From NCBI RefSeq assembly GCF_018603905.1, contig NZ_JAHFZZ010000010.1, positions 124,001 through 188,000 of the forward strand: a DNA stretch of 64,000 bases. Reading direction: 5' to 3'. The notes beneath the pieces are model-generated. The model had not been told where the DNA came from. It did no database searches and was given only the letters and a program-made list of their open reading frames with translations. Shown here piece by piece: positions 25,997-35,099 of this stretch. Position numbers and translations under genes: made by a program. This stretch comes from Nonomuraea sp. NEAU-A123. GTDB taxonomy: Bacteria > Actinomycetota > Actinomycetes > Streptosporangiales > Streptosporangiaceae. Position 1 is the stretch's first letter. Every line of letters begins with the position of its first letter.

Positions 25997-26082
25997 CTGG
26001 CAAAGCCCTCCCGTTTTCAGGGAAATCCGGGGCGAGTGTGTCACGCGGGGCCAGACGGCGGCAAGCGCCTGCCGGTAAGGGG

Positions 26083-26111
26083 TTGACGCATTTGTGCATT
26101 TTTTCTAGCGT
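26083..26111 (+). promoter_or_regulatory. sigma70-type promoter of the NRPS operon
   Basis: TTGACG (26083-26088), a 17-bp spacer and TAGCGT (26106-26111) fit the actinomycete housekeeping consensus (TTGACN, 16-18 bp, TAGNNT). Start codon GTG 26141 follows 30 bp downstream. An AT-rich leader (GATAATAATTTT) sits between. The same 144-bp gap must also drive the divergent ACP gene. Confidence 0.6.
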
Positions 26112-26140
26112 CTTGCGGCAGCCCGATAATAATTTTGGGG

Positions 26141-27550
26141 GTGGTTCAGTCGGCCCTGCCTGTCCCTGCTCTGCTGAGCTCACGAGCGGCCACCGACCCC
26201 GACCACGAGGCCCTCATCGTCGCCGGAACGGGCGGCCTGACACTCGGCGAGTGGGACGAGCGCTCCAACGCCGCCGCCCACGGCCTGCTCGACCAGGGCG
26301 TACGGCGAGGTGACCGGGTCGCGCTGGTGTTCGGCGGCCGTGACTGGCTCGACTACGCGGTGAGCTGGATGGCGGTGCTGAAGGCGGGCGCCGTCGCGGT
26401 GCCACTGTCGGACCGCCTGGCCGCCCCGGAGCTCGCCCATCTGATCGAGCACTGCGGCGCGACCACGACCATCCGAAGCGGCGACGAATTCCGCGGCCCG
26501 TCCACCCCTGTCCTCGTCGAGGCCGATCCGCTCGATCTCGCCCAGATCCTCTACACCTCCGGCACCACCGGGCAGCCCAAGGGCGTGGCGGCCAGCCACG
26601 CGAACCTCACCTCCCCGCCCGTCCACCCCAAACGCCGCCCGTTCGCTCACTCCCGGCATCTGGTGCACGCCTTCCCCATCGGCACGAACGCCGGCCAGGT
26701 CATGCTGCTCCACGCGCTGACCGCCGCACCCACTGTGGTCACCCCGCCGCTGTTCACGCCGGCCCGCTTCGCGGCGCTCGTGGAGTCGTACGCGGCCGGG
26801 ACCGTGTTCGTGGTGCCCGCGATGGCCATCGAGCTGCTCGGCGCGCGTGTCCAGGACCGCCACGACCTGTCGAGCGTGCTGCTGCTCGGCTCGGCCGCCG
26901 CCGCGCTGCCGCCGAGGGTCGCGGCCGAGCTGACCGAGGCGTTCCCGAACGCGACGGTCGCGAACTACTACACCTCGACCGAGGCGGCCCCCGCCCAGAC
27001 CATCATGATCTACGACCCCGACCGGCCGGGCGCGCTCGGGCACGCGGCCGGCAGCCTGAAGATCGCGGACGCCGACGGCGAACCGGCCGCGCCGGGCGAG
27101 ACCGGCGAGGTGTGGCTGCGCGCCGCCGCGCACTCCCGCGCCTACTACGGCGAGCAGCGGCACGACACCTTCCAGGACGGCTGGGTACGCATGGGCGACC
27201 TCGGCTACCTCGACGACGACGGCTACCTGTACCTCGTCGACCGGGAGAGCGACGTGATCAAGTCGGGCGCCTTCAAGGTCTCGACGATCCAGGTCGAGGC
27301 CGCGCTGCACGAGCATCCGGCCGTGTCCGAGGCGTCGGTGTTCGGGGTGCCGCACCCGGTGATGGGCATGGCGGTGGCGGCGGCGGTCGTGTCCCGCGAG
27401 CCGGTGACGCTGGCCGGCGTACGGGCCTTCCTGGCCGAGCGGCTCGCCCAGCACGAACTGCCCACCCGGCTGCTGTGCGTGGACACGCTGCCCAGGAACG
27501 CCGCCGGAAAAGTGAACAAGCGAGAACTGCGCAGTTCGGCAGAGGAGTGA
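26141..27550 (+). CDS. stand-alone AMP-dependent acyl synthetase/adenylating enzyme
   Basis: A 469-residue ANL-family enzyme without a carrier domain. The A3 loop is ILYTSGTTGQPKG (near residue 140), A5 is YYTSTEAAP, A7 is RMGDLGYLDDDGYLYLVDR, the A8 hinge is KSGAFKVSTIQVE, and A10 is NAAGKVNKREL with the catalytic Lys. It has no recognisable amino-acid code and resembles acyl-CoA or aryl/fatty acid ligases. It probably activates the starter acid for the separate ACP. I took GTG 26141; TTG 26135 is also possible. There is no clear ribosome-binding site. Confidence 0.85.
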   Translation: MVQSALPVPALLSSRAATDPDHEALIVAGTGGLTLGEWDERSNAAAHGLLDQGVRRGDRVALVFGGRDWLDYAVSWMAVLKAGAVAVPLSDRLAAPELAHLIEHCGATTTIRSGDEFRGPSTPVLVEADPLDLAQILYTSGTTGQPKGVAASHANLTSPPVHPKRRPFAHSRHLVHAFPIGTNAGQVMLLHALTAAPTVVTPPLFTPARFAALVESYAAGTVFVVPAMAIELLGARVQDRHDLSSVLLLGSAAAALPPRVAAELTEAFPNATVANYYTSTEAAPAQTIMIYDPDRPGALGHAAGSLKIADADGEPAAPGETGEVWLRAAAHSRAYYGEQRHDTFQDGWVRMGDLGYLDDDGYLYLVDRESDVIKSGAFKVSTIQVEAALHEHPAVSEASVFGVPHPVMGMAVAAAVVSREPVTLAGVRAFLAERLAQHELPTRLLCVDTLPRNAAGKVNKRELRSSAEE

Positions 27551-27552
27551 GC

Positions 27553-29037
27553 ATGGTCCTGGCATCGCAGGCACAGCACGGGATGTGGATCACCGAGGTG
27601 ATGCACGGCACCGGCACGGCCTACCACATGCCGTTCGCCATGTGGTTCGACGGGCCGCTGGACCGGGAGGCGATGCTGGCGGCGTGCCGGGCGGTGCTCG
27701 CGCGGCACCCGGTGCTGAGCCGCGCCTTCGAGGAGCGCGACGGCTTGCTGCACCTGGTGCCCGCCAAGGCCGATCCGCCGGTCGCGTTCGTCGTGGAGCC
27801 GGACCCGGAGGCGCTGATCGAGCGGGAGATCGCGCGGCCCTTCTCGCTGTCGGCCGGGCCGCTGGCCCGGTTCACGCTGGCGGAGGTCTCGGCGTCGCGG
27901 CACCTGCTGCTGTTCGTGGGGCATCATCTCGTCTTCGACGGCATGTCGAAGGACCTGCTCGTACGGGATCTCGCCGCCGCCTACTCCGGGGCGACCGCGC
28001 CGCCGCTGCCGATGCCGTACGGGGCGGCGGAGAAGCCGTCGCCGGAGGCGGAGGCGTACTGGCGGGCGCGCTGGCACGAGGTGCCGCAGGTGGTGATCAA
28101 CGGGGTGGCCAGGACGCCACGGCTGGCCGAGCGGGGCGAGACCGTGCTGCTCGATCTGACTGATGACATGCCGGATTTATCCGGCGTGACCAGATTCGAG
28201 GTCTTCCTTGCCGCAGTGCACGCGCTTCTTCACCGGTACGGCAACACCGACCCGTCCGTGGCGGTGGCCATGTCGACCAGGACCGCCGAGACCCGGGAGC
28301 ACATCGGCCTGTTCGCCACCGAGCTGCCGGTGTTCTCGTCGTCCAGGGGCTCCTTTCGCGAGCTGGCCCTGGGCCTCAGGAGCGACCTACGCGAGCTGAA
28401 CGCCTTCCGCGCGGTGCCGCTGGCCAGGGCGGTGGGCGGCATCAAGCCCCGGGTGGCGCTGGCGCCGGTGTCCATCAGCTTCCGGCGGCGCGCGCCCGAA
28501 CAGGTCTTTCCCGGGCTGGAGCTGTCGGTGGAGTGGAAGATGTCCAACCACATGGTGCGGAACGTCCTCCACCTTCAGGCGGTGGACGGCGACGACGGGC
28601 TGCGGCTGACGCTGCACTACAGCCCGGAGGTCATCTCCCGGCCGGATGTCGAGCTGGCCGGGGAGCACCTCAGGAGGGTGCTGCGGGCGGTCGCCGCGGA
28701 CCCGGACGTACGGGTCGCCGATCTGCCGCTTCCGGTCGCCGCCCAGGTCACCACCGCGTCCGCCACCCCGGTCGTGCCGGATGCCGCGCCGGTGCCTGGC
28801 GGCGAGGCCGAGGCGGAGCTGGTCGAGCAGGTACGGCTGATCTGGATGGAGGTCCTGCGGATGGACCACATCGCGCCGGACGAGGACCTCTACGACCTCG
28901 GCGGGCACTCGCTGACCATCACGCAGATCAGCGCGCGGATCAGGAAACGGCTCGGGGTGGAGGTGCCGTTCGACGTGTTCCTCGACGATCCGACGATCAC
29001 CGGGGTGGCCGCGGCCATCGGCGGGCTGCGGCCATGA
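27553..29037 (+). CDS. NRPS condensation-thiolation (C-T) protein
   Basis: A 494-residue protein. A condensation domain (1-410) has an intact HHLVFDG (His124, His125, Asp129, Gly130). A peptidyl carrier domain (about 420-494) has DLYDLGGHSLTITQI with Ser453 as the phosphopantetheine site. No adenylation domain is present, so its carrier must be loaded by another protein. GAGGAG precedes the ATG, 2 bp after the ligase stop. Its stop overlaps the next NRPS start by 4 nt. Confidence 0.9.
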   Translation: MVLASQAQHGMWITEVMHGTGTAYHMPFAMWFDGPLDREAMLAACRAVLARHPVLSRAFEERDGLLHLVPAKADPPVAFVVEPDPEALIEREIARPFSLSAGPLARFTLAEVSASRHLLLFVGHHLVFDGMSKDLLVRDLAAAYSGATAPPLPMPYGAAEKPSPEAEAYWRARWHEVPQVVINGVARTPRLAERGETVLLDLTDDMPDLSGVTRFEVFLAAVHALLHRYGNTDPSVAVAMSTRTAETREHIGLFATELPVFSSSRGSFRELALGLRSDLRELNAFRAVPLARAVGGIKPRVALAPVSISFRRRAPEQVFPGLELSVEWKMSNHMVRNVLHLQAVDGDDGLRLTLHYSPEVISRPDVELAGEHLRRVLRAVAADPDVRVADLPLPVAAQVTTASATPVVPDAAPVPGGEAEAELVEQVRLIWMEVLRMDHIAPDEDLYDLGGHSLTITQISARIRKRLGVEVPFDVFLDDPTITGVAAAIGGLRP

Positions 29038-32000
29038 TCTCTTTGGGCCAGGAGCGGCTCTGGTTCCTGCAACGGCTCGATCCGCTGGACGCGGCCTATC
29101 GGGTGGCGGTGGTGCGGCGGTTGCGGGGGGCGCTCGACGTCGAGGCGCTGACGGGGGCGTTCGGGGATGTGGTGGGGCGGCATGAGTCGCTGCGTACGAG
29201 GTTCCCCGACCAGGACGGCCTGCCGGTCGCGGTGATCGACCCGCCGGGGGCGGTGCCGGTGGAGCTCGTGACCTTTGAGCGGCCGGGACCGGACGGGCCC
29301 TCTGGACCGGACGGGCGTGTGCTCGATGAGGTCATGCGGGTGCTCGAAGCGCGGGCCAACACGCCGTTCGACCTCGCCGCCGCCCCGCCCCTGCGGATCA
29401 CGCTGGTCCGGCTGGCGGACGACGATCACGTGCTGTGCGTGGTGCTGCACCACATCATCGGCGACGGCTGGTCCCTGAACGTGTTGATGGACGACCTGGC
29501 CGCCTTCTATCTCGCCCGCGCGGAGGGCGTCCCGGTCTCGCTGCCCGAGCTGCCCGTCCGCTACGCCGACTACGCCGACGCCCAGCGGGTCTCCGACGCC
29601 GACGTCGAGTACTGGACGGGCAGGCTGGCCGGGGCGCGGCCGCTGGAACTGCCCACGGACCGGCCGCGTCCCGCCCAGCGGAGCAGCGCGGGCGACGACG
29701 TGGGGTTCGACCTGTCGCCCGAGCTCGCCGGGGCGCTCTCGCGGCTGGCCAGGGCCGAGCGCTCGACGGTGTTCATGGTGCTGCTGGCCGCCTACCAGGT
29801 GCTGCTGGCCAGGCATACCGGGCAGGACGACATCGTGGTCGGCTCGCCCACCGCCGGTCGCGACCGGCCGGAGCTGGAGCCGATGGTCGGGCTGTTCGCC
29901 TCCACGCTGGTGCTGCGGGGGGATCTGTCGGGGGATCCGCCGTTCGCCGAGCTGCTGCGCCGTACTCGCCGTACCGTGCTGGAGGCGATGGCACATCGCG
30001 AGGTGCCGATCGAGCGGGTGCTGTCCGCGCTCGACATCGAGCGCGATCTGTCGCGTACGCCGCTGTTCCAGGCGATGCTGGCGCTGCACAACTCCGCGGT
30101 CGGGTACGCGGAGGCGGAGTCGTTCGCCGGGATGGAGAGCCTGCCGTTCGCGCACGGGGCCCCGCCGGCCATGGTGGACCTGCGGATGGATCTCTGGCCG
30201 TCGGGCGGGGGGTGGCACGGGGCGCTGTTCTACAGCACCGAGCTGTTCGACCGGGAGACGGTGACCCGGCTCGCGGCCCGCTTCCAGACCTTGCTCGCCT
30301 CGATCCTCGCCTCCCCCGGGGCTCGGCTGTCGGAGCTGGACCTGCTGCCTGCCACCGAACGCGAGCTGCTCGACCGGACCTGGAACAGCACCGCCCTCAC
30401 GGTGCCGGCCGCGACCGTCGTGGACCTGGTCATGGAGCAGGCCGAGCTGCGGCCGGACGCGGTCGCCGTCTCGTGCGGCGACCACCACCTCACGTACGCG
30501 GCGCTCGCCGCCCAGGCCGTGCGGGTCGCGGGTGAGCTGCGGGCACGGGGGGCGGGGCCCGGATCCGTGGTGGCCGTCCGCCGGCGGCGGTCGGTGGCGC
30601 TGCCCGGGACCCTGCTCGGCGTGATGCTGGCGGGAGCCGCGTATCTGCCGATAGACCCGGCGCTTCCGGCCGACCGGGTGGCGTACGTGCTGGCGGACTC
30701 GGGAGCCCGGTTCACGCTGGAGGACGACGACCCCGCGGTCGTCCCCGAGTCCGTCGGCTCTGGGCCCGACGGCGGGGCGACCGCCTATGTGCTCTACACC
30801 TCGGGTTCTACCGGTCACCCGAAGGGGGTGGCCGTGCCGCACTCTGCGCTGGTCAACCTGCTGGCCGGGATGGAGCGATTGCTCGGTGCCCGCCCGGCGG
30901 ACGTCTGGCTGGGCAGTACCTCGCTCTCCTTCGACATCGCGGGGCTGGAGCTGTACCTGCCGCTGGTGACCGGTGGGCGGCTGGTGCTGGCCGATGACGA
31001 GACCGTTCGTGACGGTGCCGCGATGGCCGGCCTGATCTCCGCCTCGGGCGTCACGCACGTACAGGCGACCCCCTCGGGCTGGAACATGCTGCTCTCCGCC
31101 GGGCTCGACGCGTCCGGGCTGGTGGCGCTGGCGGGCGGCGAGGCGCTGCCTCTCGCGCTGGCCAGGCGGCTGCGGCGGCGGGTGGCGCGGCTGTTCAACA
31201 TGTACGGGCCGACGGAGACCACGATCTGGTCCACTGCCTGGGAGGTCCCCGCCGAGCCCGGCCGGGTGAGCATCGGGCGGCCGATCGCCAACACCCACGT
31301 CCACGTGCTCGACGGCTCCGGTGCGCCGGTGCCGATCGGGGTGCCCGGTGAGCTGGCGATCGGCGGGGCCGGGCTCGCGCTCGGCTACCTGGGCCGGCCG
31401 GAACTGACCGCCGAGCGCTTCGCGAACGGCCTCTACCGGACCGGCGACCGGGTCAGGTGGCTTCGCGACGGCACCCTGGAGTTCCTCGGCCGGGGCGACG
31501 GCCAGGTGAAGCTGCGCGGGCACCGGGTCGAGCTGGGCGAGATCGAGACCGTGCTGGAGTCGCATCCGGACGTACGGCAGGCGGCCGTCGTCGTCCGCGG
31601 GGACGAACTGGTCGCTTACGTGGTGACCACGCCGCCGGAGTGCCCGGCGGATCTGCTTGAACACGCGGCCGGGTGGTTGCCCGCCTACATGGTGCCCGGG
31701 GTCGTGGTGGGGCTCGACGCGTTGCCGATGACGGCCAACGGCAAGGTCGATCGGCTGTCGCTGCCCGAGCCGGAGGGGCCCGTGGCGGGACGGGGCGGCA
31801 AGCCGCGGACCGCCCGGGAGCGGCAGGTGGCCAGGATCTTCGGCGACGTGCTCAGGATCGGCGACATCGGCGCGGACGACGACTTCTTCGCCCTGGGCGG
31901 GCACTCGCTGCTGGCCACTCAGGTCATCGCCAGGCTGGAGGCGGCGGGGACGACGGTGCCGTTGCGGACGCTGTTCGGGCAGCCGACGGTGGCCGGGTTC

Positions 32001-35000
32001 GCGGCGACGCTGGAGGGGCTGGCCGGCGAATCGCTCGCTCCACGCCCGCTCGTCCCCCGGCCGTCCGGCTCGCTGCCGCCGCTGTCGGCCGCCCAGGAGC
32101 GGCTGTGGTTCCTGCATCGGCTGGATCCCGGTGACGCCTCGTACAACATGTACATCGTGCGCAGGCTCCGCGGCCCGCTCGACCCCGAGGCGCTGGAACG
32201 GGCGCTGACCGCGCTGCTCGCCAGGCACGAGTCGCTGCGCACGCGCTTTCCCGAAGTGGACGGGCGACCGGTCGCCGTCGTCGAGCGCGCCGCGCCCGCC
32301 GCCGTCGAGCGGCTCGACGCGCGGGACGAGGCGGAGGCCCGCGCGCTGGTGGCCGCCCGCACCAATGCCCCACTTGATCTCGGTACGGCGCCGCCGCTGC
32401 GGATCACGCTGATCCGGCTGGGCGGGGACGACCATGTGCTGTGCGTGGTGCTCCACCACATCGTCGCCGACGGCTGGTCGATCACCGTCCTCCTGAACGA
32501 CCTGGCCGCCCTGTACGCCGAGTCAGAGGGCCTGGCGCCGCTGGACGTACAGCATGGGGATGTCGCGCGTTGGCAGCGGGAGCAGGACGGGAGCGCGGCG
32601 CTGGAGTACTGGCGGGAACGGCTGGCCGATCCGCCCACGCTGGCGCTGCACACCGACCGGCCGCACACGCCGGGACCCGCGCGGGGTGACTTCCACCTGC
32701 TGGACATCCCCGACGATCTGGCCAGGGCGCTGGACGCGACAGCACGGAGGCAGCGCGGCACGTTGTTCATGGTGCTGCTGACGGCGTATCAGGTGCTGCT
32801 GGCGCGGCACACCGGGCAGACGGACATCCTGGTCGGCTCGCCCACCGCCGGGCGGGGCCGGGTGGAGCTGGAGCCGATCGTCGGGTATCTCAGCACGACG
32901 CTGGTGCTGCGTGGCGATCTGTCCGGGGATCCGACGCTGGACGAGCTGATGGCCAGGACGCGGCGGACGGTGCTGGACGCGATGGGGCATCAGGACGTGC
33001 CGTTCGAGCGGCTGCTGGCGGATCTGGATATCGAGCGGGACATCAGTAGGAAGCCGATGTTCCAGACGATGCTCACGTTGAACAGCCAGACGGCCGACGG
33101 GGAGCAGGATCGGCTCGGGGACGATCTGGAAATGTCGTACTTTGACGATGGGTATCGGCAGGCCAAGTTCGACCTGGTGGTGGAGGCTTGGCGGGCGCCG
33201 GGGCGGCTGCGGATGGCGTTCGGGTATGACGCGGGGCTGTTCGACGCGGGGACGGTGGCGGGGCTGGCGGAGCGGTTCGCGGTGCTGTTACGCGAGATCG
33301 CCGACCCGGACAACCGGTACGCCCGCCTGTCGGCCCTGCCGATGCTCACCACCGCCGACGCCGCGCTGATCGCTTCGGCGAGTGGTGATGGGAGCCCCAC
33401 GCCCGGCATCGACGTGCCGGAGATGATCGCGGAGGCCGCCGCCGCCCACCCCGGTGAGACGGCCGTCGTCTGCGGGTCCGAGAGCGTGACCTACGGCGAG
33501 CTGGCTGAACGGGTGTCCCGGCTGGCTGCCGAGCTGGCCGGGCGCGGCGCGGGGCCTGGCGACATAGTCGGCCTCCGTCTCGGCCGGTCGATCGAAGCGG
33601 TGGTGGCGATGCTGGCGATCTGGCGCACCGGAGCCGCGTACCTGCCGCTCGACCCCGCCTACCCCGCCGCCCGCCTGCAGCACATGATCACCACGAGCGG
33701 CGCCCGCCTGATCATCTCGGACGACCTGACCACCGCGGACAGCCCGCGCACCGGAGACCCCGGCCTCGCCTATGTCATCTACACCTCCGGCTCAACCGGC
33801 ACCCCCAAGGGTGTGGCGGTCGAGCACGCCGGCCTGGCCGCCCGGGTCCGGTGGATGCGCCACGAGTACGGCCTGCGGCCCGGCGACCGGGTCGTCCAAC
33901 TGGCCTCCCTCAGCTTCGACACCCACGCCGAGGAGCTCTACCCCGCCCTGACCACCGGCGCCACTGTCGTGCTGGTGCCCGACGGCGGCGCCACCCTGCC
34001 CGACCTGCTCGCCGAACGTCCGGACATCACCGTGCTCGACCTCCCGACGGCCTACTTCCACCACCTCGTGGACTTGATCGACGAGATCGCCTGGCCGCCG
34101 GCCCTCCGCCTGGTGGTCATCGGCGGCGAACAGGTACACGCCGCCTCCCTGACCCGCTGGCGGCGACGTTTCGGGGATCGGGTACGCCTGATCAACACGT
34201 ACGGCCCCACAGAGACCACGATCGTCGCCACCGCCACCGACCTGGCGGGCGACCCCGACCCACACCCGCCCATCGGCCGCCCCATCCACGCCACCACGGT
34301 CCGCGTCCTCGACCCCCACGGCGCGCCCACCCCGCCCGGCGCCCCCGGCGAGCTGTACATCGGCGGCCCCGGCGTCGCCCGTGGCTACCTCGGCCTGCCG
34401 GAGCTGACGGCCAAGCGCTTCGTCCGGCTGCCCGACGGCGGCCGGTACTTCCGTACCGGCGACCGGGTACGGCTGCGTCCCGACGGGCTGCTGGAGTTCC
34501 TCGGGCGCGTCGACGAGCAGGTCAAGGTGCGGGGGTTCCGCATCGAGCCGGGCGAGGTCGAGCACTGCCTGCGCACGCATCCGGACGTGCGGCAGGCCGC
34601 GGTGGTCCCCAGGGACGACGAGCTCGTCGCCTATGTCGTGGGCGAGGCGGCCGAGCTGGCCGAACATGTGGCCGGGCGGCTCCCGCCGTACATGGTCCCC
34701 GCTCATTGGGTGGTACTCGACGCGCTGCCACTGACCGCGAACGGCAAGCTCGACCGGGGCGCGCTGCCGGAGCCGGGCCGCGCGGCGGGGACGGACGCCA
34801 CGCCGCCGCGTTCGGACGCGGAGGAGCTGGTCGCCGACGTGTGGGCCGAGGTGCTCGGCGCGGACAAGGTCGGCGCGTTCGACGACTTCTTCGCGCTCGG
34901 CGGGCACTCGCTGCTCGCCATCCGGGTGGCGGCCCGGTTGCGGGCGATCGCGGGGGTGGATCTGCCGATCCGTACGCTGTTCGCCCGCCGTACCGTCGCC

Positions 35001-35099
35001 GAGCTGGCGCGCGCCGTCGAGGAGGCGCTGGTGGCGGAGATGGCCGGGCTGTCCGACGAACAGGTGTTGAGCATGCTGGACCCGGAGGGCACGTCGTGA
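29034..35099 (+). CDS. nonribosomal peptide synthetase, C-A-T-C-A-T
   Basis: 2021 residues in two modules. Module 1: C domain with HHIIGDG at 139-145, A domain with YTSGSTGHPKG at 588, carrier Ser958. Module 2: C with HHIVADG at 1141, A with YTSGSTGTPKG at 1583, carrier Ser1959. My alignment to GrsA gives the code DILQLGMIWK for module 1, matching known glycine codes. For module 2 it gives DTEDVGTIVK; the Glu and Asp in the pocket point to a basic residue such as Lys, Orn or Dab. No epimerase, methylase or cyclase domain is seen. Start ATG overlaps the upstream TGA. Confidence 0.95.
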   Translation: MISLGQERLWFLQRLDPLDAAYRVAVVRRLRGALDVEALTGAFGDVVGRHESLRTRFPDQDGLPVAVIDPPGAVPVELVTFERPGPDGPSGPDGRVLDEVMRVLEARANTPFDLAAAPPLRITLVRLADDDHVLCVVLHHIIGDGWSLNVLMDDLAAFYLARAEGVPVSLPELPVRYADYADAQRVSDADVEYWTGRLAGARPLELPTDRPRPAQRSSAGDDVGFDLSPELAGALSRLARAERSTVFMVLLAAYQVLLARHTGQDDIVVGSPTAGRDRPELEPMVGLFASTLVLRGDLSGDPPFAELLRRTRRTVLEAMAHREVPIERVLSALDIERDLSRTPLFQAMLALHNSAVGYAEAESFAGMESLPFAHGAPPAMVDLRMDLWPSGGGWHGALFYSTELFDRETVTRLAARFQTLLASILASPGARLSELDLLPATERELLDRTWNSTALTVPAATVVDLVMEQAELRPDAVAVSCGDHHLTYAALAAQAVRVAGELRARGAGPGSVVAVRRRRSVALPGTLLGVMLAGAAYLPIDPALPADRVAYVLADSGARFTLEDDDPAVVPESVGSGPDGGATAYVLYTSGSTGHPKGVAVPHSALVNLLAGMERLLGARPADVWLGSTSLSFDIAGLELYLPLVTGGRLVLADDETVRDGAAMAGLISASGVTHVQATPSGWNMLLSAGLDASGLVALAGGEALPLALARRLRRRVARLFNMYGPTETTIWSTAWEVPAEPGRVSIGRPIANTHVHVLDGSGAPVPIGVPGELAIGGAGLALGYLGRPELTAERFANGLYRTGDRVRWLRDGTLEFLGRGDGQVKLRGHRVELGEIETVLESHPDVRQAAVVVRGDELVAYVVTTPPECPADLLEHAAGWLPAYMVPGVVVGLDALPMTANGKVDRLSLPEPEGPVAGRGGKPRTARERQVARIFGDVLRIGDIGADDDFFALGGHSLLATQVIARLEAAGTTVPLRTLFGQPTVAGFAATLEGLAGESLAPRPLVPRPSGSLPPLSAAQERLWFLHRLDPGDASYNMYIVRRLRGPLDPEALERALTALLARHESLRTRFPEVDGRPVAVVERAAPAAVERLDARDEAEARALVAARTNAPLDLGTAPPLRITLIRLGGDDHVLCVVLHHIVADGWSITVLLNDLAALYAESEGLAPLDVQHGDVARWQREQDGSAALEYWRERLADPPTLALHTDRPHTPGPARGDFHLLDIPDDLARALDATARRQRGTLFMVLLTAYQVLLARHTGQTDILVGSPTAGRGRVELEPIVGYLSTTLVLRGDLSGDPTLDELMARTRRTVLDAMGHQDVPFERLLADLDIERDISRKPMFQTMLTLNSQTADGEQDRLGDDLEMSYFDDGYRQAKFDLVVEAWRAPGRLRMAFGYDAGLFDAGTVAGLAERFAVLLREIADPDNRYARLSALPMLTTADAALIASASGDGSPTPGIDVPEMIAEAAAAHPGETAVVCGSESVTYGELAERVSRLAAELAGRGAGPGDIVGLRLGRSIEAVVAMLAIWRTGAAYLPLDPAYPAARLQHMITTSGARLIISDDLTTADSPRTGDPGLAYVIYTSGSTGTPKGVAVEHAGLAARVRWMRHEYGLRPGDRVVQLASLSFDTHAEELYPALTTGATVVLVPDGGATLPDLLAERPDITVLDLPTAYFHHLVDLIDEIAWPPALRLVVIGGEQVHAASLTRWRRRFGDRVRLINTYGPTETTIVATATDLAGDPDPHPPIGRPIHATTVRVLDPHGAPTPPGAPGELYIGGPGVARGYLGLPELTAKRFVRLPDGGRYFRTGDRVRLRPDGLLEFLGRVDEQVKVRGFRIEPGEVEHCLRTHPDVRQAAVVPRDDELVAYVVGEAAELAEHVAGRLPPYMVPAHWVVLDALPLTANGKLDRGALPEPGRAAGTDATPPRSDAEELVADVWAEVLGADKVGAFDDFFALGGHSLLAIRVAARLRAIAGVDLPIRTLFARRTVAELARAVEEALVAEMAGLSDEQVLSMLDPEGTS

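Noticed and set aside
28533..29033. In-frame extension upstream of the C-A-T-C-A-T synthetase
   Set aside because: It runs through the C-T gene in another frame; the conserved start MISLGQERLWF at 29034 overlaps the upstream stop as in other coupled genes.
33851..35095. Long frame upstream of the NRPS-MFS gene
   Set aside because: It is an Arg/Pro/Gly-rich out-of-frame reading of the previous A and T domains.
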